Positions 1 to 13,800 are shown, numbered from the stretch's first letter. The stretch: 64,000 nt of DNA from Eutypa lata (GCA_022661535.1 JAKULF010000001.1:1922001-1986000); one strand, 5' to 3'. The notes: generated from the letters alone by a model not told the origin. Program-made: numbers and translations.

Positions 1-2397
1 ATTATTTTCTGTTAATGGAATGTAAGGGGCTACGCCTACCGTTCCGTGACCGAGAATTCTTCTTCTTCATTGGTCCCGATTCACCGGCCCGACGGTGCAT
101 TGAAGGCTGTCGCTTCATCTCGGCCAAGTCGCCCGACCAGTGGCTCTTCATCGCTATGAGAGCCCAACAACCGTAGCCGAAACCTCCGGGATATCTTAGC
201 CTAAAGCTTATTAAGTAGGGACTTATGGAAAAGGATTTTAAATTGTAATTAGGGAGCAAATCCTCAGCTCTTTGGCCGTCTGACAGATACAGCCAATGAC
301 CTCGATTCAGCTACGGTAGTAGGATCTATGGCACTGGTACCTAGATAGAACAAGGGTTCATATGTTGCAGACACCCTACGATACAATATCCCAAGCTCTG
401 ATGCTGACTGACGCCGACATCTTTCAACCTATTCTCGGTCACAATTATTTATCCCCTTGGCATAAAATCACAGAACTACACGGAGTTTACATTGTGTAGT
501 AAGCTATGAACAGAATCATTGTTATAACCAATTTACTTTATTATGAATTTATCGTTAAAGGGGGTATAGTATGTAGAAGGATATAAGTTTATCCCTTAAT
601 GGAAGTTTGTTTATCAGCCCTTAGAAGCACAGACCAACGTCAATCATCCACTACCCTAACTTTTAACTCCGGTTGACATTTACTTAACTCCGCTTCCCAC
701 TCTCCACTCCACTCCCTACCCAGTCACCCCCCACCCAATTCCTAACTCCTGATTCTTGACTCCTGACTCCTGACTTCACGCCCTGCATCCCAAAACTTGA
801 CCTTGAATCTTCACCTTACGTATGCACATCATGACCTCAGCTCAGCATCTACCTAATCTCAAAGTGAAACGCAAAGTGCCGATTCAGGAATATTTGCCCT
901 AATCTACTAACAGTTTAGCTTAATTATGACTTATCTACCTGGTTGCCATCACATGCTTTCACATGCTGTCAAAATTATCGACGGCAAGATTCCAAATAAG
1001 CCTTTCTTGGTCTCGTTGGGAAGCCCCGTAAGCATTCGTGGGATTACTAGTGTTCATGAATCCAATGCTTCTAAGATTCTGGGTAGGATTCCGTTATTCT
1101 CAGGGCTTGAATTGGTAGGCAACTAAGCTATATCCATGGCATCGGGTAGGTATCCATCAATGCTGAAGATCAATGATAAGCTTTATTCTAAGCAAGTCAT
1201 TCCCCATTCCCTTATTATAGATATAGAGCTACGTCATGTTTGTATAACAAACGCTTTATTCCTAAGTAGCCTAGAGCTGACACATGTCTCTGGTGTTCTG
1301 ATCAAACTCTTTGAGCAATGCTCTATGTCTAAGACACTACCTGGTCCTCAACCGGTAGCGGCGTCTCGTTTCGGAGATTTTAGATCTGCTATCTCAGGTG
1401 TCATCCACGGCAGATAAAGGCTCTTCAAGACCCGGTGCAAGGATGCATAGAAAAGTAAGCTGACAGGGCTGGTAGTACGTAGGTAGTACTGGAGGCCGCA
1501 GATAGCCTAACCTTGGCAAGAAGCCCCACTAGCCGATATCTCGACGTCGAATACGACGTTCAGGGTCTTCACTCTTGTCTCAGCTTACTACGTTGCCGCG
1601 CGGGTCTTCTAGAGACCCATCAGAAGACTTCGTAAGCCTTCCCCGAACCGACTCAAAGGCTAGACCTGTCTAGTACTTTCACAGCCGGGATCATCTTGGT
1701 CAGCAATAGATTAGGTTGCATAATGGTGCGACACGTTTTCTATACTTCAGCCCGGGATACCTTCATCCAAATATCCACCCCGCTTACGAACGGCCCGTTC
1801 CTCAGCTCTCCTACCCGATGTAACCTACCGGAGTGAGCTGAGAAACGGGCCGCTCTTAGGCGGAGTGAGTGGTCCAGCTCGGGTGTCTAACGCTCTCGGG
1901 AAACGATTTGTTCCACGTGGATCCCGGTTCACGCTACGACTTGCGATAGGCCATGATTCCGGTTGAGACTCTCACAGTGATACCTAGATCAGCTCGAAAA
2001 CAAACTACCAAGTCAACGGATATCGCCTATAGTCTAAAGCTGACAAGATACTGTAGTAAGCATCATATTCTAAAGGAGAACCTAGGATTCTAACGGAGTA
2101 ACGATAGGAAGTTCAAGCCAATTGACCCAAGCAAATGCTCTGTTGCCGCTGTGATGCAGGAGTTAAGCCTCTGCGGAAGTGCAAAGTGTTGAAACCATCT
2201 CACATAATCTGTTTCTGGAGATGCCAGGATCGTAGCGTCTTTTGAGTTGCGAGAGACGATGGGAAGAACATTATATTATGACCCATCGCATTGCACCTCT
2301 GTTATGATATTGCACTACAACTCCACACAACCATTAAGATCTATCTAACACTCGAATCAACAATACACAATTCACTACCCACCACTCATAATTCACA
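1..2397. other. Intergenic DNA without a recognisable gene
   Basis: Short open frames occur (for example 926-1126 and 1136-1417 on the plus strand), but none shows a recognisable domain, convincing introns or gene-like base composition. A long imperfect inverted repeat lies at 1781-1862. The last 100 bases, rich in short CAC/CAA stretches, look like the 5' leader of the gene that starts at 2398. Confidence 0.6.
1781..1862. repeat. Imperfect inverted repeat, about 28-bp arms, 26-bp loop
   Basis: Bases 1781-1808 pair with 1835-1862 at about 24 of 28 positions. The core CGGCCCGTT...CTCAGCTC faces its complement in GAGCTGAG...AACGGGCCG. Three of the four mismatches are transitions, and weaker pairing continues outward. 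It could be a foldback or MITE-like remnant or a strong hairpin. No target-site duplication was identified. Confidence 0.55.
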
Positions 2398-3642
2398 ATG
2401 CCTACCATTCTTGTTACCGGCGTAAGTTTATAGCCTTCCCCAGCTTACCTCATCGGTCAGAGAGATACTGACGAACCGTGATAGGGTGCCGGCTTCCTCG
2501 GCTCCAACCTTGTCAGCCTCCTTCTTGAGAATGAGCAGAACACTGTCATTGCCATGGACTCTCTGTGGACTGGATCCATGGATTCCATTGCCAGTGTCAA
2601 GGACAACCCCAGATTCCGATTCATCCGGTAAGTTAGCCGCGTCTCAAAAGCTGACGAGAAAACGTCTTCGACCACCAAAAAAAAAAACAAAAAGGTAGAT
2701 GGCTGACTAAATCATTGCCTTAGTCACAATGTGACCGACAAGTTCCCCGAGGAGGTGGGACACGTCGACAGGATCTTCCACCTGGCCTGCCCTGCCAGCC
2801 CGAAGCGTTTCCCCGAGGCCCCTCTGGGTATCCTCAACACCTGCTTCGAGGGAACACGGAACGTCCTCGAGCTGGCGGCCAAAACTGGGGCCCGAGTGCT
2901 CTTGGCCAGTACTTCTGGTATGTTAAACCTACATACATACAGCATTATGTCATTTATCACCCCAACAGTGGGGGGCTAGGGAGACGGGGGTTGAAGAATA
3001 TGGTCTAACCCTGAGATATATATAGAGATCTACGGAGACCCTCTCATCTGCCCGCAGCCCGAGACCTACCACGGCAACACCAACCCCTTCGGGCCGCGGT
3101 CCTGCTACGACGAGGGCAAGCGCGTGGCGGAGGCACTCGCGTACGCCTTCCAGAAGCAGCAGAACGTCGACATCCGCATCGCGCGGATCTTCAACGCGTA
3201 CGGGCCGGGGCTGCGGCCGGACGACGGCCGCGTGGTGTCGAACTTCGTGGTGGCGGCGCTCGAGGGCCGCAACGTCGAGATCACGGGCGACGGCACGGCC
3301 AGCCGCTGCTTCCAGTACGTCAGCGACTGCGTCGGCGGCCTCGCCACCCTGATGGAGGGCGCCTACAAGCGGCCCGTCAACATCGGCTGCGTCGAGGAGA
3401 CCACCGTCGGCGACCTGGCCCGCATCATCAGCGAGGTCGTCGCCCGGAAGACCGGCAGGCCCCAGGTCCAGATCAGCCTCACCGCCAAGCGCGAGGACGA
3501 CCCCTACCGGCGGGTCCCCGACATCAGCGTCGCGAAGAAGGAGCTCGGCTGGGGCCCCAAGGTGGACTTGGCGAAGGGATTGGCGGATACGGTGGATTGG
3601 TTCATCGCTAACAAGCTGTACGAAGTCCCCGTCTCTGCTTGA
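2398..3642 (+). CDS. UDP-glucuronate decarboxylase (UDP-xylose synthase), soluble form
   Basis: An extended-SDR enzyme that converts UDP-glucuronate to UDP-xylose with NAD+. Exons read as 2398-2421, 2485-2627, 2724-2917 and 3026-3642, phases matching at each GT-AG junction, giving 325 aa. The nucleotide-binding glycine motif TGGAGFLG is split by intron 1. The catalytic region reads LLASTSEIYGDP, then SCYDEGKR (the YxxxK pair), followed by the PDDGRVVSNF and FQYVSDCV signatures seen in UXS proteins. There is no N-terminal membrane segment, unlike animal Golgi UXS, so a cytosolic enzyme is likely. UDP-glucose dehydrogenase, which makes its substrate, lies 2.5 kb downstream on the same strand, supporting the assignment over other epimerases. 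Exon 4 is markedly GC-rich. All key residues are present and the gene looks intact. Confidence 0.88.
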
Positions 3643-6101
3643 ACCAGGACAGGCAATACAATATAGAGAGAGAGTAGGTAGTTAAGAGTTTCTTTCAACA
3701 GTCATATATATACTACAGGATAGATAGTTCAGAAATAGAATCCATGTTTTTCTTTGGTACTTCCCTCGCTGTTGATACTATTGTGCTTCAACATGTGATA
3801 TGTCTAATTTAAATCATCGCGACCTTAGAAGTCTGCGTTATTTTCTCCGTTTGTTCATGGATTGAGTTAAACGGTACTGCGTACTCATAGTTCCTTGCTT
3901 GCTTTTTTGGTTCTCAAAACTAGTTAACACTGAGGCATTTACAGGACTGGAACCTAACTCGAGAGACACAACTGGCCTTACCAACTTAACTGTAAGGATT
4001 TAAAGTCACTAACCGCACTATCCGATGTGTGATATTATCGGTTGATCTACGCCTTCTCGAACTCTCGCGCCGTTGCTTAATAATGATGATGAATATGTTA
4101 TCCTCTACGCCACACTGCTCAACAGAAAGAGTAGTCTTCCCGGTAGTTTTCGCTTATAATAAAGATCAGCACATTCAAATAGTAGTTAAACATATAAGAG
4201 AAATGGGGAAGGTGAAAGAATAGATATCGATCATGATCACCGGGAATCTTTAAGTGTAACAGAGAGTTTCACGATAAGGGCGTGGGGGGACACCTGGTCA
4301 CTTGGCTTACTATGTACTTAGGTTCACTCTTAACTAGACGACATCCGAGGAAGCGATTTCCGTTTGCTGATGCCCTCGCAGTCGCCACTAGTGAAAATCC
4401 TGGATGGCAAGTAAATGCTTAACGTCGAACGCATGCCGGGGTCTCCGTGATAACTACATGAGGTTATGGGAAGAGCAAGGGGTAGGTATATGATAAGGGA
4501 TATTCGATGCTTGCATGAAGTGTTCGGAAGAGGAAAGGGGTTCTCTAAACACAACGAGATAGCGTATGCTGATAGGTGGTCTCTTTCCCTTTTGGGGCCG
4601 TAAACCTGATGGTGGCGATGGTCTCGTCATCAAAACCTAGGAGTAACTGGTACATGGAGTGTTCCAACGCAGGAATACCTTGATAGGTAGTTTCCTGCTC
4701 GACCCAGAGCCAATAATACCTTCTTCTCCAATATTCTAGGTCATTTTGTAGTTATCGTGGTTATGACGAATAACAGTACTTTTGCTGACTCTCAGGTATT
4801 CCAGTCTAACGTCCTCTGTTCTGCCCCCACACTCTTTGGAAACCTAATGTTGCCAAAGAAAGTAGTTGGATAGGCTAATTAGACTACGCCTCAATGAGCC
4901 TTAGCAGTTGTCGGGATCTTGGACTCTCGCTAAGAGTGTCTCTAGCATTCCCCCTTGAAAAGAAGGCGGATCAACGTCTTAGTAGAAGTAGTCCATCTGT
5001 GAAGTACAAACGCTGGCACCTACAGTCCATCATCCCTTTGATCTGCCGCCGCTTGTGCGGGTCAAAGTTACTGTAACCACATCGTAGTTATTGTTTATCT
5101 TCAGATAGGTTCAATAGATCGTGTCTGATAAGAGGTTTGGTACGCATAATTTCAACAAAGTGTGAGATGTTAGCGTTAGTTCGGATAATATCGTGTAACG
5201 CGTGATGAAATATATTCTCCCATTCTCGGTTCAAAGTGTTGTAAATCCATTAAGATCCAATATCATATCTCGCATGTGTAGAGTTGCATGCGCCTGAATG
5301 GACCTTGAATCTCCGTCCAACGCTTGACATTAGAGCATTGTTTCAGCTCTTAATGGTGGTCTAACTCCGTAAACGACGTGTGTTCCAGCTTAGTATCCTA
5401 TTAAATGCAGACCCGACATATCAAGTTATTCTCCCTCCTGCACTGACTGGAGCTTGCCGGGCTTAAGAGAGAATCTTGACCGAAACGCGTAGGTATATTT
5501 CTCGAGAGAGTTTCGCCACCATTCCTGACTACACCTACTCAGTCTTCCTTTCCGAGCCGAAGCGACATCCTCGTCATACAAAACGGAGTTCGATAAGTCA
5601 GGTATCAAAAGACTAATTGGTGGCAACGGATCTCGCTTCAGCTCAAGTACAGTAAGACGTAGGACTAATCAGCTCCTTTTTCAGGGCCAGGAGGGGTCCA
5701 CCAAAACGGAGTGGCGCATTCATGATAGATTCGGGTATCGCTACCGATACTGAGGAAACAGGGGTGGTAATCTCTCGAAAGAATTCGAGATGCTGCCGGA
5801 GTCCTGGCAGGGGTACCCGATGTGGTGATGGTAACTCAGTATGAGGTAAGAGAGGTAAGCTTTTGTCGAAGCTGACAACCACGACCAGGTTTCGAAAGGC
5901 TTGGTAATTCTGAAGCAGACATGTGAAGTGGCGAATAGTACCGAATATCTGTATTCAAATCTCAAACAGCGAAATGTATATAGCCTGCAAGGACCACAAG
6001 GCGTCAGCACAGATCTCTCTTCATCAAAATCCTAAGTCAGCGCCTCATTTAATAAGAAATACCCTTTTTAAAATTAAAGAGACACTCGAGAAGACTTCAC
6101 A
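3643..6101. other. Spacer between the UXS and UGDH genes
   Basis: About 2.5 kb at ordinary composition. Minus-strand open frames at 5426-5626, 5643-5882 and 5741-6010 overlap or abut and could be pieces of a decayed minus-strand gene, but I recognise no domain in them. Plus-strand frames at 4029-4223 and 4894-5076 also show nothing. Confidence 0.5.
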
Positions 6102-7978
6102 ATGGTCTATGTGGGCCAAAGGATCAAGAATGTCTGCTGTGTTGGAGCAGGTTATGTCGTGCGTATTCCCTTCCCCTCCCCCCTTGGCATTGAGTATATG
6201 AGACCATCAAGGGAAAGCTCCCATCCGAATAAAAAGCCAATGATAACCGCAGGGTTACTAACGCACATAAATTTTAGGGTGCTCCTAGCAGTTCCATCTT
6301 AGCTCTCCAAGTTCCCGAGATAGATGTCACCGTGGTGGACAAGAACGCAGCTCGTGTTGCGGCATGGAACTCGGAAGAACTTCCCTTCAGCGAGCCCGGG
6401 CTCCCGGAGGTAGTCAAGGCTGCGACGACGACTACGGCCACGAGAAAGGCGAACTTGTCCTTCAGCACTGAAGTTGACAGTGCCATTCGCAAAGCGGACC
6501 TTATTTTCGTCGCCGTCGAAACGCCGTCGGGAAAGCGGGATGCACTGGGAAACGGCGCGGCTCCCAACCTGACGAGCTTCCATGCCGTCCTCCGACACGT
6601 CGCTAAGACGGTTGAGAAAGACTTCATCCTCGTCAATAAGAGCACAGTCCCGTGCGGGGCTGCCGACGAAGCGAAGAAGATAATGACCCCGCACTTGCGC
6701 GCTGGAATCAAATGCCATGTCCTTTCCAACCCTGAGTTCCTCGCTGAGGGTACCGCGGTGTCGGACTTGCTCCACCCCGACCGAATTCTCATCGGCTCGG
6801 ACGATACGGAGGGAGGAAAGGCGGCAGCAGGTGCCTTAGCAAGCCTATACGCCAAATGGGTCCCGGTAGACCAGATCATCACCATGAACTCCCGCTCGAG
6901 TGAGCTTTCGAAACTCGCAGCGAATGCCCTCCTCGCACAGCGGATCAGCTCCATCAACGCTCTTAGCGCTGTCTGCGACAAGATGGGGGCCGATATCACC
7001 GAGGTATCGCGGGCCTGCGGCCTGGACCATCGGATTGGGAAGGGCATGCTACGCTCGACCCTCGGCTTTGGCGGTAGCTGTTTCGAGAAGGACGTGCTAC
7101 ATCTGACCAACACGGCGGCCAAGTTGGGTCTCCCCGACGTGGCCTCGTACTTCGAGAGCGTCGTCAACATCAACACCTACCAGACAAACCGATTCACAGA
7201 GAACATCGTAAGCCGAGTTCCAAGCAGCCCCACTGGGCGTAGAACCGTGGTCGGGATGCTGGGATTTGCCTTCAAGCCCGATACCGACGACACCCGGTGC
7301 TCTCCTGCCATCCCTGTGATTCGGGACCTCGTGCTTGCCGGATACCAGGTCAACATTTTCGACCCGTTAGTCCACGAAGCCAAGATTCGGGAGGATTTGA
7401 GCGCAAGCCTGGGGGATGCCCAGCACAAGCTCGATGAGCAGGTCTACATTTGCGCCGACGTGTACGAGGCGTGCGAGGGAGCCAACGGGATCGCGATTCT
7501 CAACTCGTGGGGCGACATGAAGTACATCCCATCTGCGCAGAACGGCAACTACACGACGGCGAGAGCCTCTAACGTCAAGGTGGACAGTATTAGTAAGAAT
7601 GCCTTCCAACTTACTCTGAGCCTTTTCGCAAGAATACTACCGCGATACTTCACTCCTGAATCATCGTCACTAACCCCGGCTCCCATAGCTACTTCTACCA
7701 TTGAGGTCGACGGTGGCCGCATTGATTGGGAGAGGATTGCCGATGGCATGCAAAACCCCAAGTACATCTTCGATGGTCACAATGTCCTTGACCATCGCCT
7801 CACGGAATTGGGCTTCTACATCGACGGTGTCGGGCGTCCCCTTCAGGCACCCGGCTTCGTCCAAGAGGCAGAAACACTATCCTCAACCTTGAACCTGAAT
7901 GGCAGGGGGTTTGTTGAGAAGTCTGAAGTCCAACAGTTGCCACAAAGCTGGGTCCGGTTTATCCCTGTAGTAGAGTAG
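6102..7978 (+). CDS. UDP-glucose 6-dehydrogenase
   Basis: Oxidises UDP-glucose to UDP-glucuronate with two NAD+. Exon 1 is 6102-6158, ending in the Rossmann motif VGAGYV. Intron 6159-6277 carries the branch-like sequence TTACTAAC. Exon 2 starts at 6278 and runs to the stop at 7978. Family residues are visible: KSTVPCG, the SNPEFLAEG glutamate, KLAANALLAQR, and the catalytic cysteine in FGGSCFEKDVL. The C-terminal UDP-binding part contains IFDGHNVLD. Read as one exon the product is 585 aa, longer than animal enzymes (about 494). A probable in-frame 96-nt intron at 7593-7688 (GTAAGA donor, CACTAACC branch, CATAG acceptor) would cut it to 553 aa. It pairs functionally with the UXS gene upstream. 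No lesions were seen. Confidence 0.92.
7593..7688 (+). other. Probable 3n intron inside the UGDH reading frame
   Basis: The segment starts GTAAGA, ends CCCATAG and holds CACTAACC about 20 nt before its end. It is exactly 96 nt and stop-free, so an ORF search reads through it. Removing it fuses VDSI to TTSTIEVDGG and drops 32 residues not expected between the Rossmann and C-terminal parts. Confidence 0.65.
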
Positions 7979-8186
7979 GTAGCTTCTTTGAGCCCCCTCT
8001 AATGAAGCGTATCCCGGGCGGAGGCTGAGTCGGTAAACATGGCGGGTTACACGCAGAGTTGTTCGTTTCACTTAAGAACATAGAATAAGAACAGGGAACT
8101 AGAATGGGGAATCATATGTATTTAACGAGCCTTTGATAACTATACAGCTTTTATTTAAATGATTTATTAAAGATAAGGGTCGGGAA
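7979..8186. other. UGDH 3' flank up to the retroelement
   Basis: Ordinary sequence for about 100 bases, then rising A+T. The last bases before the LTR read GGGAA, the candidate 5-bp target site. Confidence 0.5.
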
Positions 8187-8477
8187 TGTAGATCCCTAGG
8201 GCTAGATAATGGGAATCCCATATTATGTAATATAATAAAGCCTTTTATAATAAGAAGACTATATAATAAAAAATTTATAATACGTAAATTTATAATGAAA
8301 AAGTTATTATAAGATTTTTAAAAAATTCGTTTTATATCTTAATATTTATAAAACTTATTAATTATTAAATAATTTTTTTTAATTAATTAATTTTAAATTT
8401 TAAGTTTTAAAAAATCTTAAAATAAATATATTATATAAATATTTAAAATTATAAAAAATAAGATTAAAAAGTATAAA
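8187..8477. repeat. Left LTR of the degraded retroelement
   Basis: Starts with the canonical TG. Its first 54 bases keep several C and G that the right copy has lost, so this edge escaped much of the mutation. The match to the right LTR continues, interrupted by transitions and small gaps, to about 8477. Confidence 0.75.
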
Positions 8478-10730
8478 TAATTATTTTTATAAGTTTATAT
8501 TATATTAAATAAAAATAATAATATTTTTATTTATTTATTTAATTTTTACTTTATTTTTTTCATTTATTTTTAATATTTTAACGATGTTATAAAATAATAA
8601 TTCGTTATAAATAACTTTATATTAAATTAATAAAATTAATTTAAATAAATTTAATAATTAAATATATATTAAATTAAACGAATTTAAAAAAAATTAAAAA
8701 GTTAATTTATAAAGATAAATTATAATATTAAATAAAATAATCGAAATATATAATAATTAAAAAATAAAATTTAAAATTTAATTATTATTTTAATTACGAA
8801 TTAAAATATAATATTAATATTAATATTAAAATTAATATTAAAATTAATATTAATATTTTTCGTAATTAATATATTATAAAAAACTTTTTTTTACGTTAAA
8901 AACTTTATTTAATAAGTTAATATAAAACGAAAACTAAATAAATAATTAAATTTTAAAAGATTTAATTCGAAAATTAAAATTATAATAATATAAAAAAAAT
9001 AAATTAAAATATTTTAATTAAAAGCGATTTTATTTTTTAAAATTATAACTTTTTTAAAATATAAAAATAAAAATAAAAATATGTTTTTATTAAATTTAAA
9101 ATTTATTTAAATTAACGAAATAATATTTAATAAATTATAAAAAATTTAATTTTAATTTTAATAAATATTTATTTTTTATAATTTTTAAATATAACGTATT
9201 TTTATTAAATTAATAAATAATTTTTAATAAGTTATAATTTACGTAAAATTATAAAAACTTAATTAAATAATATTTTTTAAAATAATAATTTAAGTTTTAA
9301 ATAATTATTATTAACTTTACGAATTTATAATAAAGTTTTTAATTTTATTATTTTATTAAAATAAAAGTTTTATTAATTTTATACGTTATATTTACGAAAT
9401 CTTTTATTAATTATTATAAAAATATCGTAATATTTATTATAATAAAAAAACATTTATTTATTTTTTTCGAATATATATATTAATTATTTAATTATTTATA
9501 TACGATTATATTAATTAATAAAATATATAATAAATAATTAAAAAAATAATATAAAGAATATTTATATTTATTTATCGTAAAATCGAAAATAAAATTTATA
9601 ATACTTTAAAAATAATCGTTAAATTATATAAAATTTTTATTTTATTTTATAATTTAAAAATTTTCGAAGTTATATTAAATAAATTAAATATTATTATAAT
9701 AATATTAATAATATTTAAATTAAATTAAATTTAAAATTTAAAATATAATAATTAAAAAATTAATTTTATAAAAAAATATAATTATATAATTATAATAAAT
9801 AATAATATATATTTTAATTATAAAATAAAAAATTATTAAATAAAAAATTATTAAAAAAAAGTTAAGCTTTTTAATAATAAACGTTAAAAAAATAAAAAAA
9901 TTATTTTTAAAAAAAACTTTATATAATAATAATAATTTTAAATATATTAAATTTAAATTAACTTTTAATAAATAAAAAAATTAAAATAAAATAAATTTAA
10001 ATATAAATAAAAGTTAAAATCTTTTTTTAAATTATTTAAAATTAAAAATTAAAAAAGTTACGTTTATTTAATTAATATAAACAATAACGAAAAACTTAAA
10101 CTTATATTAAATAAATTTATAAAAAAAAGTTATTAATAAATTTATAATTTATTTAAAATAAAAACGATAAATAATTATTCTTTTAATATTTTTTTAATTA
10201 TAATTATATTTTTTATTATATTTTATAATTTTTAATAAAAATATAATTTATATATAATATTATATAATTATTTATTTTAAAAAAATAAATAAATTAAAAT
10301 TATAAATTTAATAAAACCTATTAATAATAATTAAATTTAAATTAAAAAATATATTATTTTAATTAAAAGTTATTTTATATTAAATTTAAATTATAAAATT
10401 ACGTTATTAATTACGTTATTAATTATATAATTAATTAAAGATTTAATTATATAATTAAATACTTCGAAAATATATATTTATAATAATTATAATTTCGAAT
10501 TAATTTATTTTAAATCGTTAATTTATTTAACTTTTCGTATTTAACTTTAATTAAATGCATTTATTTTAAAAGATATATATATAATTTATAATCGTAATTA
10601 ATTAAATATATTTTCTTTTTCGATTTATATATTTAATTCTTTTAAATTTAATTTTATTTAACTTTATAAATTTATAAACTTATAAACTTATTAATTACTT
10701 TTTAAATTTATAAATTATTTATAAACTTAT

Positions 10731-10860
10731 AACTTTATAATTTATAAATTTATAACTTAATAATTTATAAATTTATAACTTAATAATTTATAAATTTATA
10801 ACTTAATAATTTATAAATTTATAAAATAATTTATAAATTTATAAATTTATAAATTTATAA
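10731..10860. repeat. 23-bp AT-rich tandem repeat inside the retroelement
   Basis: A unit close to ACTTAATAATTTATAAATTT plus three bases is repeated about four to five times head to tail, degenerating to the right. Embedded in the RIP block. Confidence 0.7.
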
Positions 10861-13800
10861 TTTATAAACTTAAATAATTTAAATAATATTATATTAATTA
10901 TTTATTTAATTATTAATTATTTAACTTTTAATTTAAATAATTTAAATAATAATAAAACTTATAATTTATAAACTTATAAATTTATAATTTATAAATTTAT
11001 AAAATTTATATATATATAAAAAAACGTTATAATTTAAAAGTAAATCGTAATCGTAATATAAAATTTAATTATAAAATAATCTTCGATTAATTTTAATAAT
11101 TTAATCGTTTTATACGTATAATAATTTTTAAGTTCGAATTTTAATAAATAAAAAAGTTTTTAAAAGTTAAGTTAATTATATTAATTATTATTTCGTAAAA
11201 AGATTTTTTCGTTTAAAAAAAACGATTTTTATAACTTATTTATAAATAAAAAATCGTATCGTTTTTTTTAAACGTAACGATTAAAAAAGATTTTATATAT
11301 ATAAATTTATAATATTTATTAAAATTATATTAAACGAAATATTTTTAAATAAATTAATTTTAAAAAAAAAGTATTTTATAAATTTAATATATAATATAAT
11401 TATAATAAAAATAATAAAAATATAATTTTAAATAAAATATTAAAAAAGTTAATATTATATTTAATTTTAATTAACGAAATATTATTTTAATATATAAATA
11501 ATTATATAATTAAAATAATATACGTATAATTAAAGAAATTAAAAATAAATTAATATAAAAAATATTTATTAATAATTTTAAAATTAAAATATATTTATAA
11601 AAATATATTAAATAATTTTTAAAATTATTTAAAATTATTAAAAAACGTAAATCGTTTAATTTAATAATTAAAAGTTTAATTATTTTTTTTTCGTAAAAAA
11701 AAAGGTTTAAATTTTTTAATAATTATCGCTTTTTAATTTATTACTTTTAAAAATCAAATTTAAATTTTCTTTTATAATAAATATTTAACGTTAATAATAT
11801 AACTTTAATTAATTTTTAATAAAAAAAATATTACGCGATTAATAAAATTTTATTAATTATTAAATTTATAAAATATTATTATTAAGTTTAATTTATTTAT
11901 TTATAAATTTAATTTTTTAACGTATTATTATATATTAATTTAATTATAATTTAATTATATAAAAGATTTTTAAATAATTCGTTATTATTTATTTTAAAGT
12001 TCGAGCTTTATAATAATAATTAATTAAATAAAATAACTTTCGACGAGATTAATATCGTTAATTCGATAATTTCGTTACGTTTAAATCGTAAAATAATTAA
12101 TATTTCGATTTAATAATTTAAACTTTTTTATTAATTATATTATCGTTAATATAAAAAAGTTAAATTCGTTAATATAAAAATTAATAAAACTTAATTAAAC
12201 TTACGAATTAATAAAAATAAAGAAATACTTTTTATTTAAAAATTAAAGTAATTATTAATTTAATTTAACGGTTTTTATTTTTAAAATTTATCGTAATATA
12301 TATTTAATAATTTAATAATTTAATTATAACGATTTAATTATAATTCGTTTAAAATTAAAAAAGCATTAAGATTTCGATTATTTAATTTAATTTATTAAGT
12401 TATTAAATTATAATTTATTTTATAAATTTCCGTAATACTTTAATTATAATATTAAATATTAAACTTTTAATATATAAAATATAAATTAAAAATATATTAT
12501 ATATTTTATACGTAATATAAATAAATTTATAACGTATAAATAAATAAATAAATAATAATATTAAAAAACGTAAAAATATTAAAATAAAAATTAAATATTA
12601 TATTAATATAAATAATTATTTATTTATTAAATTATTATTATAAAAATATAATTTAATATAATTAAAAATAATATAAAATTTTATATAAAAATATATTTTA
12701 AAATTTATATAAAACGATTAAAAACTTTAAATAATATTAACTTTATTAACGTTTAAAAAAGCTTTTAAATAAATAATAAAATTAAATAAAAACGATTTTT
12801 ATATTATTTAACGTTTTTATTATAATTATTAAAAACTTAATAAAATTATTTAAAAAAACGTTTATTTATTAATAAACGTAACGAATAAAACTTAATAAAT
12901 AATAAAGCATTAATATTATTATTTTATAAACTTTAAAAACGACTTTTAATATATCGAAATTTATAAATTATATAAAAAAATAACTTTTATAATTTTATTT
13001 AATTTATACGAATAAATAATAATGCTTTTTAATTTTTATAACGTATTAATAACTTTTTAAGTTTTAATAAAAAAGATTTTAATATTATTTTAAAAATTCG
13101 TTTTAAATATAATTAATAATATTACGATATAAAAAAAAACTTTAAAATAATTTTATATAAATATAAAAACATTATTTTAACGATTATTAAATTATAATAT
13201 AATAATTAACGTTATAAAGTTAATTATATTTATTTATAAAAAATATTTTTTAAATTCGTTATATTAAAAAAAATATTAAAGTTAATTTAATTAAAATATT
13301 AATAATATAAAAACGATTAAAATTAAAAATTATAATTAAAATATAAGCGTTTATTAACGTAATAAATTACTTTCGTTATTTAATTATAAATTATTCGAAA
13401 ATATTAATACTTTTAATAAAATTAATTAAAGGTTTAAAAAATTATAAAATTACTTTAAATATTAAAGTTAAAATAATTTAACGATAAATTTATAACGTAA
13501 TTACGATAATATTTATTATATAAAAGTTTAATTAATAAATTTTTTACATTATAAAATTTAATGCTTTTTAACGTTATATTAATGTAATTTTTTTATAATT
13601 TTATTTATATAAAAAACGAAACGAAATAACTTTTTATTTTATAATTTATTTTTTAAAAAAGTTTATAAATATATAAATAAAATACGTAATTTAAAAAAAA
13701 AACTTTTAAAAATAATATTAATTTTATAATATTAATAATATTAAATAAAAAAAACGTAATAATAATAATAAATTATAAATTATTTAAAACGTTAAATATA

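Noticed and set aside
6274..7176. 300-codon minus-strand frame over UGDH
   Set aside because: Antisense shadow of the dehydrogenase frame; no motifs.
10000..10120. CRISPR-like or regulatory arrays among the A+T repeats
   Set aside because: Repeats are low-complexity, lack unique spacers, and the genome is eukaryotic.
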